Shown here one piece after another: positions 6,455-13,353 of a stretch of 13,448 bases of DNA. The position numbers and the translations under genes are program-made. How positions within the stretch are numbered: position 1 is the first letter of the stretch; each line of letters starts with the position of its first letter. Source of the DNA: Clostridiaceae bacterium. Its GTDB lineage: Bacteria; Bacillota; Clostridia; Peptostreptococcales; Peptostreptococcaceae. Under the pieces are notes generated by a model. That model did no database searches. It had not been told where the DNA came from and worked only from the letters and a program-made list of their open reading frames with translations. The stretch lies in the NCBI GenBank assembly GCA_902362365.1, contig CABIVQ010000068.1:1-13448 (forward strand). The letters run 5' to 3'.

Positions 6455-7672
6455 ATGAAATATGATTTTGATAAAGTAATAAATCGAAAAGAAAGCCATT
6501 GTAGAAAATGGAGTAATAAGGTTTTAAAAGATAAGTTTGACTTAGATGAAACTGCAATTCCAATGGATTTAGCTGATATTGATTTTGAATGTTCACCAGC
6601 AATAAAGAGTGCAATAGTTAATAGGGCATCAGTGGGGGATTATAGTTATACTTTTGTAGAAGATGAATTTTATGAATCTGCAGTTAATTGGAATAAAAGA
6701 AGATTTAATATTGATATTGAAAAAGAATGGATAAAATTAACTTTTGGTACGGTTTCAACTTTACATTATATAGTTCAGGCATATACAAAAGAGGGTGAAG
6801 GTGTATTAATTAATACACCTGCGTATGATCCTTTTGCAGAAGCAGTAGAAAATAATAATAGGAAACTATATTGTAGTTCATTAAGATTAATTGATAATAG
6901 ATATTACCTAGATTTTGATGATATTGAAGCTAAAATGAAGGATGGTAATATCAAAGTATATATATTCTGTAGTCCACAAAACCCTTCAGGACGTATATGG
7001 ACAAAGGATGAATTGTACAAATTATCGGAGTTATGTTTAAAATATAATGTGCTATTAGTAAGTGATGAAATACACAGAGATGTAGTATTTAAGGGACATG
7101 AGTTTATATCTTTATGGAATGCACATCCAGATATTCATAATAATAGTTTAATATGTATATCTCCAAATAAAGGATTTAATTTAGGAGGACTTAAAACTTC
7201 ATATGTTATAGCAAAAAATAAAGAAGTAAGAGAAATTTTATTAGGACAGTTAAAAAGAAATTCAATAACATCTCCAAATGTATTTGCTATACCAGCAATT
7301 ACAGCAGCTTACAATGATAGCGAAGAATGGTTAGATGAAATGACTAAGTATGTTGAAGGAAATTTTGAAATAGTGTACGATTTCTTTGAAAAAAATATAC
7401 CTAAGGCAAAGGTAATGAAATCAGACTCTTCTTTCTTAGCATGGATAGATGTAAGAGAATTATTTGAAGATGAAGAAGAAGCAAATAAATTTTTTAAAGC
7501 TGCAAAGGTAACTATGGTAGTAGGAAGTTATTTTGTTAAAGATGGAGAAGGATTTATTCGTCTTAATATAGGATGTCCTAGAGCTACATTAAATGAAGCT
7601 CTTAACAGAATTAAAGAGACATATAAAAAACTTTATCATAATAAATTTAGTGTAAGTATGAATATAAATTAG
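6455..7672 (+). CDS. PatB/MalY-type PLP-dependent cysteine-S-conjugate beta-lyase (aminotransferase fold I)
   Basis: This is a predicted cytosolic PLP enzyme that cleaves C-S bonds of cystathionine or cysteine conjugates to thiol, pyruvate and ammonia. The 405 residues contain Lys239 in SPNKGFNLGGLK, the Schiff-base lysine. They also include Asp204 in SDEIHRD, Asn176 in SPQNPSGR and Arg369 in FIRLNIG for the carboxylate. The N-terminal DFDKVINRKES followed by RKW is a variant of the PatB/MalY opening, and PMDLADIDF matches the usual P.W.ADMDF with Leu for Trp. The ATG at 6455 is preferred because AGGAG at 6443-6447 lies 7 nt before it; an ATG at 6431 would overlap the M24 gene without a site. 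MalY of E. coli also lies next to a PTS gene (malX). An aminotransferase activity cannot be excluded. It is the last gene of the operon. Confidence 0.85.
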   Translation: MKYDFDKVINRKESHCRKWSNKVLKDKFDLDETAIPMDLADIDFECSPAIKSAIVNRASVGDYSYTFVEDEFYESAVNWNKRRFNIDIEKEWIKLTFGTVSTLHYIVQAYTKEGEGVLINTPAYDPFAEAVENNNRKLYCSSLRLIDNRYYLDFDDIEAKMKDGNIKVYIFCSPQNPSGRIWTKDELYKLSELCLKYNVLLVSDEIHRDVVFKGHEFISLWNAHPDIHNNSLICISPNKGFNLGGLKTSYVIAKNKEVREILLGQLKRNSITSPNVFAIPAITAAYNDSEEWLDEMTKYVEGNFEIVYDFFEKNIPKAKVMKSDSSFLAWIDVRELFEDEEEANKFFKAAKVTMVVGSYFVKDGEGFIRLNIGCPRATLNEALNRIKETYKKLYHNKFSVSMNIN

Positions 7673-7675
7673 ATA

Positions 7676-7723
7676 AAAAAGAGTTGTTCAAGTGATATAT
7701 TTCATTTGGATAACTCTTTTTTT
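7676..7723 (+). terminator. Rho-independent terminator of the PTS operon
   Basis: The arms at 7676-7695 and 7702-7721 pair over 20 bp, with three G-U wobbles and a 6-nt loop. The stem begins with A5 and ends in an unbroken T-run (7717-7723). It starts 4 nt after the lyase stop. The A-rich 5' foot could allow weak action on reverse transcripts too. Confidence 0.92.
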
Positions 7724-7760
7724 GTTGATAAAAATATAATAATCGACAAAATTTTTATGA

Positions 7761-7792
7761 AAACTAAATATTTTAATAAAAAAACTAAATAT
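7761..7792 (+). repeat. Phased direct repeat upstream of the fhu promoter
   Basis: AAACTAAATAT occurs at 7761-7771 and again at 7782-7792, offset by exactly 21 bp, or two DNA turns. Both copies are followed by ATTTTAA-like sequence. The second copy ends 15 bp before the -35 box. This could be an UP-like element or a binding site for an activator, or chance in AT-rich DNA. Confidence 0.45.
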
Positions 7793-7807
7793 ATTTTAAA
7801 AAAGTTA

Positions 7808-7835
7808 TTGACTAGAAATAAAAAGATGGTATAAT
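7808..7835 (+). promoter_or_regulatory. Sigma-A promoter of the fhu operon
   Basis: TTGACT (7808-7813) and TATAAT (7830-7835) are separated by 16 bp, one mismatch in total from consensus. Transcription should start near 7842, giving a leader of about 69 nt. Confidence 0.85.
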
Positions 7836-7851
7836 GAATTCATAAATCAGA

Positions 7852-7866
7852 TGATAACAATTATCA
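7852..7866. promoter_or_regulatory. Fur box
   Basis: TGATAACAATTATCA differs from the 7-1-7 Fur consensus TGATAATnATTATCA at one base and has perfect 6-bp inverted arms (TGATAA/TTATCA). It sits about 10-25 nt after the predicted transcription start, so iron-loaded Fur would block RNA polymerase leaving the promoter. Its position just ahead of siderophore-uptake genes strongly supports the reading. Confidence 0.85.
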
Positions 7867-7897
7867 ATATTGAGAGCTTATATAAATAAAATAAATT

Positions 7898-7902
7898 GGA
7901 GG
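7898..7902 (+). promoter_or_regulatory. Ribosome binding site deciding the GTG start of fhuD
   Basis: GGAGG lies 8 nt before GTG 7911. A TTG at 7896 is in frame but overlaps this site, so it cannot be the start. Confidence 0.8.
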
Positions 7903-7910
7903 ATATAAAA

Positions 7911-8855
7911 GTGAAAAGGTTAAAATCATTAATGCTATTAGGCGTAACAATAGCTACACTAGGATTAGTTACTGGGTGTTCGGGAAACAGTAACAATGAA
8001 GTTTCAAAAGATGAAGCACAAACAAGAATAGTACAATCAGTAAAAGGAGAAGTTGAAATACCAGCTGATCCTAAAAGAATAGTTGATATATCTGGGAGTA
8101 GTGAAGAGCTAGCTCTATTAGGACATACTCCAGTAGGTACAGCCAATGTAGACTCATATGAAACAGACAAAGTTCCATCATATGTACAAGATAAATTAGG
8201 TGATGCAAAAGTAGTTGGTCACTCAATGATGGATACAATGGATATAGAAGCAATACTTGCTGCAGAGCCAGATTTAATAATAATGGCTCCAAGACAAGAA
8301 AAAATATACGATCAATTAAAAGAAATAGCTCCAGTTGTTATGTTAGAAGATAGATCAAACGATTGGGAAGCAAAACTTAAGGATGTAGCGGCATTATTCG
8401 GACAAGAAGAAGAAGCTCAAAAGTGGTTAGATAATTACTATGTAAAAGCAGAAGAAATAGGTAAGGAAATAAAAGAAGCTAACGGGGACCAAACTTACTT
8501 AACAGTATTAGCATCATCAGGACAATTTATGGTATTCACTGAAGGTGGTATAGGAACTGTATTAAAAGAAGATATGAAATTACCTCAACCAGCTAATATG
8601 CCTGAGCAAGATAGCATAACATTACCAACTGTTACTATGGAAGGTTTAACAGAAATAGATGCAGATCACATAATAGTTATAGCTACAGAATCAGATAAAG
8701 CTGATTTAGAGGCAAGTACGGTATGGCCACAAATAAGAGCTGTTAAAGAAGGTAACGTAACAATACTTGATGCAAGTCCATACTTCAGTCAAGCGTACAA
8801 TCCAATAGGAAGAGAATTATTATTACAATCAATCAAAGATGAAGTTGTAAAATAG
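7911..8855 (+). CDS. fhuD: Iron-siderophore (hydroxamate-type) ABC transporter substrate-binding lipoprotein
   Basis: This is the extracellular receptor of a ferric-siderophore importer, anchored to the outer face of the membrane by a lipid. Translation starts at GTG, giving 314 residues. A Lys/Arg start (KRLK) and hydrophobic core end in the lipobox VTGC, so Cys23 is the lipidated residue. The mature protein is a class III (TroA/FhuD-like) binding protein: an N-lobe beginning near RIVDISGSSEELALLG (about 56-71), a long linker helix around ALFGQEEEAQKWLDNYY, and a C-lobe ending in YFSQAYNPIGRELLL. This ending and the fhuBGC neighbours point to hydroxamate siderophores such as ferrichrome, but the ligand cannot be proved from sequence. 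It is controlled by the Fur box in its leader. A stem-loop follows its stop. Confidence 0.88.
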   Translation: MKRLKSLMLLGVTIATLGLVTGCSGNSNNEVSKDEAQTRIVQSVKGEVEIPADPKRIVDISGSSEELALLGHTPVGTANVDSYETDKVPSYVQDKLGDAKVVGHSMMDTMDIEAILAAEPDLIIMAPRQEKIYDQLKEIAPVVMLEDRSNDWEAKLKDVAALFGQEEEAQKWLDNYYVKAEEIGKEIKEANGDQTYLTVLASSGQFMVFTEGGIGTVLKEDMKLPQPANMPEQDSITLPTVTMEGLTEIDADHIIVIATESDKADLEASTVWPQIRAVKEGNVTILDASPYFSQAYNPIGRELLLQSIKDEVVK

Positions 8856-8867
8856 TAAATATATAGA

Positions 8868-8905
8868 AGTAGGTGGTGAAAAACTATAAATTTTCATCAC
8901 CTACT
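8868..8905 (+). terminator. Stem-loop between fhuD and fhuB (attenuator or 3'-end stabiliser)
   Basis: Arms 8868-8882 and 8891-8905 pair over 15 bp with a single G-U, around an 8-nt loop. The sequence after the stem (ATTTCAGTTTAT) has no continuous T-run, so termination is probably partial. In ABC importers such hairpins often protect the receptor mRNA and give more receptor than permease. The fhuD-fhuB gap is 157 nt, by far the largest in this operon. Confidence 0.75.
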
Positions 8906-8941
8906 ATTTCAGTTTATAGAAAAATTATATTTTAAAAATAA

Positions 8942-8969
8942 TTGTATTAAAGTTTTGTGGGTATATATT
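8942..8969 (+). promoter_or_regulatory. Possible weak promoter before fhuB
   Basis: TTGTAT (8942-8947) and TATATT (8964-8969) are spaced by 16 bp. The match is weak and such pairs are common in AT-rich DNA. No Fur box is visible here. If real, it would give iron-independent basal permease expression. Confidence 0.2.
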
Positions 8970-9012
8970 AATTATAGTACTTCAGTTAACTTTGATGTAA
9001 GGAGGATGAAGA

Positions 9013-10026
9013 ATGGCTAAACCTAAAAGAAAAACCTTAGCTTATTCATTAATGATAATAGGAATAATATTGCTTGTAGTTGGGATAGGAATGTCCATAT
9101 CTCTTGGAGCAAAACAAATAGATTTTTCAACAATAGTACAAAGCTTATTTACAAATGATAATGATGTAAATATTAAAATAATCAGAGATGTTAGAATACC
9201 TAGAGCAGTTGCAGCAGCACTTGTGGGTGGTTTTTTAGCAGTGGCTGGAGCAATAATGCAGGGAATAACAAGAAATCCTATAGCGGAACCATCTGTAATG
9301 GGAATTACGCAAGGTGCTACATTTATGATAGCAGTAGCATTTGTATTACAAAGAATTTATCCTAATTTAGTCATAGGAAGTTTCGGGCTTATGATATTTG
9401 CCTTTCTTGGGGCTAGCATAAGTGGACTTTTAGTATATTTTGTAAGTTCAAGGTCAGCTAGAAAAGTAGACCCAGTAAAACTTGCTCTTGCAGGAACAGC
9501 CTTAGGTACTTTATTAATATCTTTAGCAATGGGAATATCAATGTACTTCAATCTATCGCAACAATTAAGTTTTTGGATTTCAGGAGGATTAGTAAGTGCT
9601 AAGTGGCAAGGTGTAAAATTATTATTTACAGTTGGTGGAATTGCATTTATAGGAGCTATAATAATGGCACCGAAAATAACAATCCTTAGTTTAGGAGAAG
9701 AAGTAGCAATAGGATTAGGTCAAAGAATAAATTTAGTAAGATTTATATGTTTAATGATAGTAATAGCTTTAACTGGAGCATCAGTTTCAGTAGCTGGTAA
9801 CATAGTATTTGTAGGTCTTATAGTTCCTCAGATAGCTAAAGCTATAGTAGGATCAGACTATAAATATATAATACCAAGCTCAATGATATTAGGTTCGGTG
9901 TTATTAGTATACAGTGATATTATGGCTAGAATGATAAACCATCCTTATGAGACACCAATAGGGTCATTAACAGCATTATTAGGAGTCCCTATGTTTATAT
10001 ACCTTGTGAGAAAGGATACGAAATAA
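9013..10026 (+). CDS. fhuB: Iron-siderophore ABC transporter permease (FecCD/BtuC family)
   Basis: This is one half of the membrane channel for the ferric-siderophore importer. The 337 residues begin with a basic segment and a first hydrophobic helix (about 11-31), and have the roughly ten-helix pattern of the BtuC/FecCD family. Family signatures seen are DVRIPRAVAAALVG (about 59-72), MQGITRNPIAEPSVMG (82-97), FWISGG (187-192), LGEEVAIGLG (227-236) and GNIVFVGLIVPQIAK (262-276), the loop expected to dock on the ATPase. The usual PHI.R in that loop reads PQIAK. The start follows AAGGAGG by 7 nt. FhuG begins 3 nt after its stop and is a diverged paralogue, so the channel is most likely a FhuB-FhuG heterodimer, unlike the fused FhuB of E. 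coli. Confidence 0.9.
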   Translation: MAKPKRKTLAYSLMIIGIILLVVGIGMSISLGAKQIDFSTIVQSLFTNDNDVNIKIIRDVRIPRAVAAALVGGFLAVAGAIMQGITRNPIAEPSVMGITQGATFMIAVAFVLQRIYPNLVIGSFGLMIFAFLGASISGLLVYFVSSRSARKVDPVKLALAGTALGTLLISLAMGISMYFNLSQQLSFWISGGLVSAKWQGVKLLFTVGGIAFIGAIIMAPKITILSLGEEVAIGLGQRINLVRFICLMIVIALTGASVSVAGNIVFVGLIVPQIAKAIVGSDYKYIIPSSMILGSVLLVYSDIMARMINHPYETPIGSLTALLGVPMFIYLVRKDTK

Positions 10027-10029
10027 ATT

Positions 10030-11043
10030 ATGAGTATGAATAAAAATAAAAAGTTTGCCCTAGTTATAGGGATTTTGATAGCATTAATATTTACTACATT
10101 TTTAGTTAGCTTGAATTTAGGATCATTATCTATAGAACCAATGGATGTTATAAAAACATTAATAGGGCAAGGATCTAAAAGTCAAGAAATAGCTATATTT
10201 AAGTTAAGATTACCGAGAATAGTAATAGGAATATTAGTAGGTACGGCATTAGCTACAGCGGGTACTATTTTACAAGGAGTTACTAAAAATGACTTAGCAG
10301 ACTCAGGTATATTAGGTATAAACTCAGGTGCAGCACTATTTGTTGTAGTATACATCTATCTTATGAATGGGAATGTATATGATGGAATAAGCAATACAAC
10401 AATATTTACAATGCCTATAGTAGCTCTAACAGGGGCAATATTTGGAGCATTTTTAATTTATATGCTTGCATGGAAAAATGGTATAAGCTCATCAAGATTA
10501 TTACTTATAGGAATAGGTATAAACGTTGCATTTACATCAATACTTACAATTTTCCAACTTAAATTTACAACTCAGGAATTTAATAGAGTAATGGCTTGGA
10601 CATCAGGAAGTATATGGGGATCAAATTGGAAATATGTAATGGCAGTATTACCTTTTATAATAATATTTATGGCGTTAACAATATACAAATCTAGATATTT
10701 AGATGCATTAAATTTAGGTGATGAAGTTGCAACTGGATTAGGAATAGAAGTTGAAAAAGAGAGAAGAAAATTAATAGTATATGCAGTAATTTTAGCGGGT
10801 GTTGCTACATCAGTAGCTGGAAGTATAGGCTTTTTAGGTTTGGTTGCACCACATATTGCTCGTAAATTAGTAGGTCCTAAGCATAAAAAGTTAATTCCTG
10901 CAGCGGCTCTTGTTGGAACGTTAATATTATTAGTTGCAGATACGATATCTAGGAATTTAATAGCTCCTATGGAGATTCCAGTAGGAATAGTTGTAGCAAT
11001 AATAGGTGTTCCGTACTTTATTTATTTAATGTTAGCAGAATAA
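10030..11043 (+). CDS. fhuG: Iron-siderophore ABC transporter permease (FecCD/BtuC family)
   Basis: This is the second membrane subunit, also 337 residues and aligned with FhuB throughout. Matching signatures are FKLRLPRIVIGILVG (57-71), LQGVTKNDLADSGILGINSGA (81-101), WTSGSIWG (190-197), LGDEVATGLG (229-238) and GSIGFLGLVAPHIAR (264-278), the coupling loop with the standard PHIAR. It has a poor ribosome binding site of its own: the nearest AAAGGA (10011-10016) is 13 nt from the ATG and lies inside fhuB. With a 3-nt gap after fhuB, this suggests translation is coupled to fhuB, which would keep the two channel halves equal. An in-frame ATG at 10036 is also possible but is further still from the site. 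Confidence 0.9.
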   Translation: MSMNKNKKFALVIGILIALIFTTFLVSLNLGSLSIEPMDVIKTLIGQGSKSQEIAIFKLRLPRIVIGILVGTALATAGTILQGVTKNDLADSGILGINSGAALFVVVYIYLMNGNVYDGISNTTIFTMPIVALTGAIFGAFLIYMLAWKNGISSSRLLLIGIGINVAFTSILTIFQLKFTTQEFNRVMAWTSGSIWGSNWKYVMAVLPFIIIFMALTIYKSRYLDALNLGDEVATGLGIEVEKERRKLIVYAVILAGVATSVAGSIGFLGLVAPHIARKLVGPKHKKLIPAAALVGTLILLVADTISRNLIAPMEIPVGIVVAIIGVPYFIYLMLAE

Positions 11044-11096
11044 GAGATTTATTTAGTAAGAATTAGGTGGCTTTAAATAGCTAGGAGGAGACAAAT

Positions 11097-11882
11097 ATGA
11101 ATTGTATAAGTACTAAAAATTTAAATATTTCATATGGAAATTTATATATAGTAAAAGATTTAAATTTAAATATACCAAAAGGAAAGATAACTACAATAAT
11201 AGGCGCTAATGGTTGTGGAAAATCAACAGTATTAAAAACTATAGCTAGAATCATACAACCTAAAAGTGGTGATATTTATATAAATGATAAAAATATAAAA
11301 GAGCAAAGTTCAAAAGATTTAGCGAAAACAATGGCTGTTCTTCCTCAAAGTCCTCAAGCTCCAAGTGGACTTACTGTAGAAGAGCTAATAGCTTATGGAA
11401 GATTTCCTCATCAAAAAGGATTTGGAAAGTTAAAAAAAGAAGATACAGATATAGTTACATGGGCGTTAGAGGTAACTGGTATAGATGAATTTAGAGATAG
11501 ACCGATAGAAGCTTTATCAGGTGGACAAAGACAAAGAGCTTGGATAGCAATGGCTTTGGCTCAACAAACAGATATACTTGTACTTGACGAACCAACAACT
11601 TATTTAGATTTAGCACATCAACTTGAGGTATTAAATTTACTAGAAGAATTAAATAGAACTCAAGGTACAACTATAGTCATGGTAATACATGAACTTAATA
11701 ATGCGGCTAGATTTGCAGATCATATGATAGGTGTAAAAAAAGGAAAGATAGTATGTCAAGGTGATGCATACGAAGTAATGACAAAGGAAAATCTTAGAGA
11801 ATTGTTTAATATAGATGCAGAAATTGTACAAGACCCTAGAACTCAAAAGCCAGTATGCATAACTTACGACATGGTAGGATAG
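11097..11882 (+). CDS. fhuC: Iron-siderophore ABC transporter ATPase
   Basis: This cytoplasmic ATPase powers the FhuB-FhuG channel. All nucleotide-binding motifs of the 261-residue protein are intact: Walker A GANGCGKST (36-44), Q-loop Gln84, signature LSGGQ (140-144), Walker B LVLDEP (161-166) with catalytic Glu165, D-loop TYLD (168-171) and switch His198. The pattern GRFPHQKGFGKL before the signature and TYLDLAHQ after Walker B are typical of FepC/FhuC-type iron importers. The ATG follows AGGAGGAG by 6 nt, and a 53-nt gap separates it from fhuG with no terminator. The MATE gene starts 9 nt after its stop. Confidence 0.93.
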   Translation: MNCISTKNLNISYGNLYIVKDLNLNIPKGKITTIIGANGCGKSTVLKTIARIIQPKSGDIYINDKNIKEQSSKDLAKTMAVLPQSPQAPSGLTVEELIAYGRFPHQKGFGKLKKEDTDIVTWALEVTGIDEFRDRPIEALSGGQRQRAWIAMALAQQTDILVLDEPTTYLDLAHQLEVLNLLEELNRTQGTTIVMVIHELNNAARFADHMIGVKKGKIVCQGDAYEVMTKENLRELFNIDAEIVQDPRTQKPVCITYDMVG

Positions 11883-11891
11883 GTAGAATTT

Positions 11892-13247
11892 ATGGATAAT
11901 CAACAAGCATTAAAAGAAGAAAAAATAGGAAAATTATTAATAAAATACTCAGTACCAGCTATATTAGCAATGATGGTAACATCTTTATATAATACTGTAG
12001 ATAGAGCTTTTATAGGATCTATAAAAGATGTAGGAGCACTTGCTATATCAGGGCTTGGAGTAACAATGCCTTTATTTACGATTTTAGGAGCATTTTGTGT
12101 TGCAATCTCAATTGGAGGTAGCACAAATATATCGATAAAGCTTGGTGAAGGTAATAAAGAAGAGGCAGAGGAAATTTTAGGAAGTACAGTTGCTTTAGAA
12201 TTTGCAGTAGCAATAGGAATATTACTTGTAGGAATTTTCTTTTTAGATGACATACTTTATATATTTGGAGCAAGTAAACACACTATTAAATATGCTAGAG
12301 AATATATGAGTGTAATATTTGCAGGTGCGTGGTTTAACTTACCTGGATTTGCTTTAAATAGTGCAATAAGAGCTGAAGGGAATCCCAAGCTAGCAGCAAA
12401 GATGATGATAATAAGTTGTATTCTAAACTTAATATTAGACCCAATATTTATATTTGGATTTGGTATGGGGATAAGAGGAGCAGCTGTAGGAACTGTAATA
12501 TGCCAATTAGTAGTATGTCTTTGGTCTACACATTATTTTACAGTAGGAAAATCGAATTTAAAATTAAAAGTAAAGAATATAAAATTAGATAAGAAGTATT
12601 TAAAGCTTATTGTAGTAATAGCGTTGACTCCATTTTGTATGGAGCTTGCAGCAGGATCGATACACTTAGTTACAAATAGAGTATTAAAAATATATGGTGG
12701 AGATTTAGCAATAGGTGCGATGACAGCAGTGACATCAATATCTTTAATGTTCTTAATGCCAGTGTTTGGACTAAGTCAAGGAATGCAAACAATAATTGCA
12801 TATAACCATGGTGCAAAGCAACCAGAGCGTACAAGAAAAGCAATATTATTAGCTGTAATAGCTGCAACTACTATACTAACTGTTGGATGTATACTTATTA
12901 AATTATTCCCAGAAGTATTTGTAGGGATATTTACAAAGGATGATGAACTTATGAATTTAGCTATCAATGGTATAAATATAAACTTAGTAACACTTCCAAC
13001 AATAAGTATTTCTATTTTAGGAGCAGTATATTTCCAATCAATTGGTAGTGCTAAAATATCTATGTTTTTAAGTTTATTAAGACAAGTAATAATATTAATA
13101 CCAGTAATACTTTTAGTACCTAAATTCTATGGACTGAATGGAGTATGGGCTTCACAACCAATAGCAGATATAGGTGCAATGGTTATAGTAGGGTTATTTT
13201 TAGTAAGAGAATTCAAGAAAAAAGAAAGTATAGTGGAGAATATATAA
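11892..13247 (+). CDS. MATE-family efflux transporter (MepA-like)
   Basis: This is a predicted cation-driven exporter in the cytoplasmic membrane. The 451 residues form about twelve hydrophobic segments in two homologous MatE halves. The first begins at LLIKYSVPAILAMMVTSLYN (about 15-34) with TVDRAFIG after it. The second begins near ALTPFCMELAAGSIHLVTNR. AIRAEGNPKLAAKM and LNLILDPIFIFGFGMGIRGAA are characteristic of the MepA/DinF-like MATE branch. It starts 9 nt after fhuC with no terminator or promoter between, and its weak AGG-type site overlaps the fhuC stop, so it should be co-transcribed with the Fur-controlled uptake genes. The substrate is unknown. Annotated relatives are called multidrug pumps, and export of a siderophore, iron chelator or toxic uptake by-product is an inference from position only. 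Confidence 0.9.
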   Translation: MDNQQALKEEKIGKLLIKYSVPAILAMMVTSLYNTVDRAFIGSIKDVGALAISGLGVTMPLFTILGAFCVAISIGGSTNISIKLGEGNKEEAEEILGSTVALEFAVAIGILLVGIFFLDDILYIFGASKHTIKYAREYMSVIFAGAWFNLPGFALNSAIRAEGNPKLAAKMMIISCILNLILDPIFIFGFGMGIRGAAVGTVICQLVVCLWSTHYFTVGKSNLKLKVKNIKLDKKYLKLIVVIALTPFCMELAAGSIHLVTNRVLKIYGGDLAIGAMTAVTSISLMFLMPVFGLSQGMQTIIAYNHGAKQPERTRKAILLAVIAATTILTVGCILIKLFPEVFVGIFTKDDELMNLAINGININLVTLPTISISILGAVYFQSIGSAKISMFLSLLRQVIILIPVILLVPKFYGLNGVWASQPIADIGAMVIVGLFLVREFKKKESIVENI

Positions 13248-13260
13248 TTTTGAATTGTTT

Positions 13261-13302
13261 AAAATAAAAAACATTGTCTTAGCTGACAATGTTTTTTATT
13301 TT
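13261..13302. terminator. Rho-independent terminator after the MATE gene, possibly bidirectional
   Basis: Arms 13261-13278 and 13285-13302 are perfectly complementary over 18 bp around a 6-nt loop (TTAGCT). The core GACAATG stem is flanked by A-runs on the left and T-runs on the right, so it can act on either strand. It begins 13 nt after the MATE stop. Confidence 0.92.
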
Positions 13303-13316
13303 TATTATTATATGAA

Positions 13317-13353
13317 TTGATAAATTATTATTTTTGTATGATAAATTATCATA
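13317..13353. repeat. Pair of related palindromes 21 bp apart
   Basis: TGATAAATTATTA (13318-13330) and TGATAAATTATCA (13339-13351) differ at one base and are offset by 21 bp. The second lies within a perfect 17-bp palindrome TATGATAAATTATCATA (13337-13353). They lie past the terminator, so they probably belong to a gene beyond the window end. The half-sites resemble Fur half-sites but the spacing is 6-1-6, not 7-1-7. Confidence 0.6.

Noticed and set aside
7896..7910. TTG start for fhuD
   Set aside because: The TTG overlaps the ribosome binding site itself. GTG 7911 gives a normal spacing and a standard lipoprotein signal beginning with KRLK.
7847..8170. Reverse-strand 107-residue open frame over the start of fhuD
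   Set aside because: It overlaps the Fur box and the clear lipoprotein signal of fhuD on the other strand, and its sequence is the antisense of a conserved gene.
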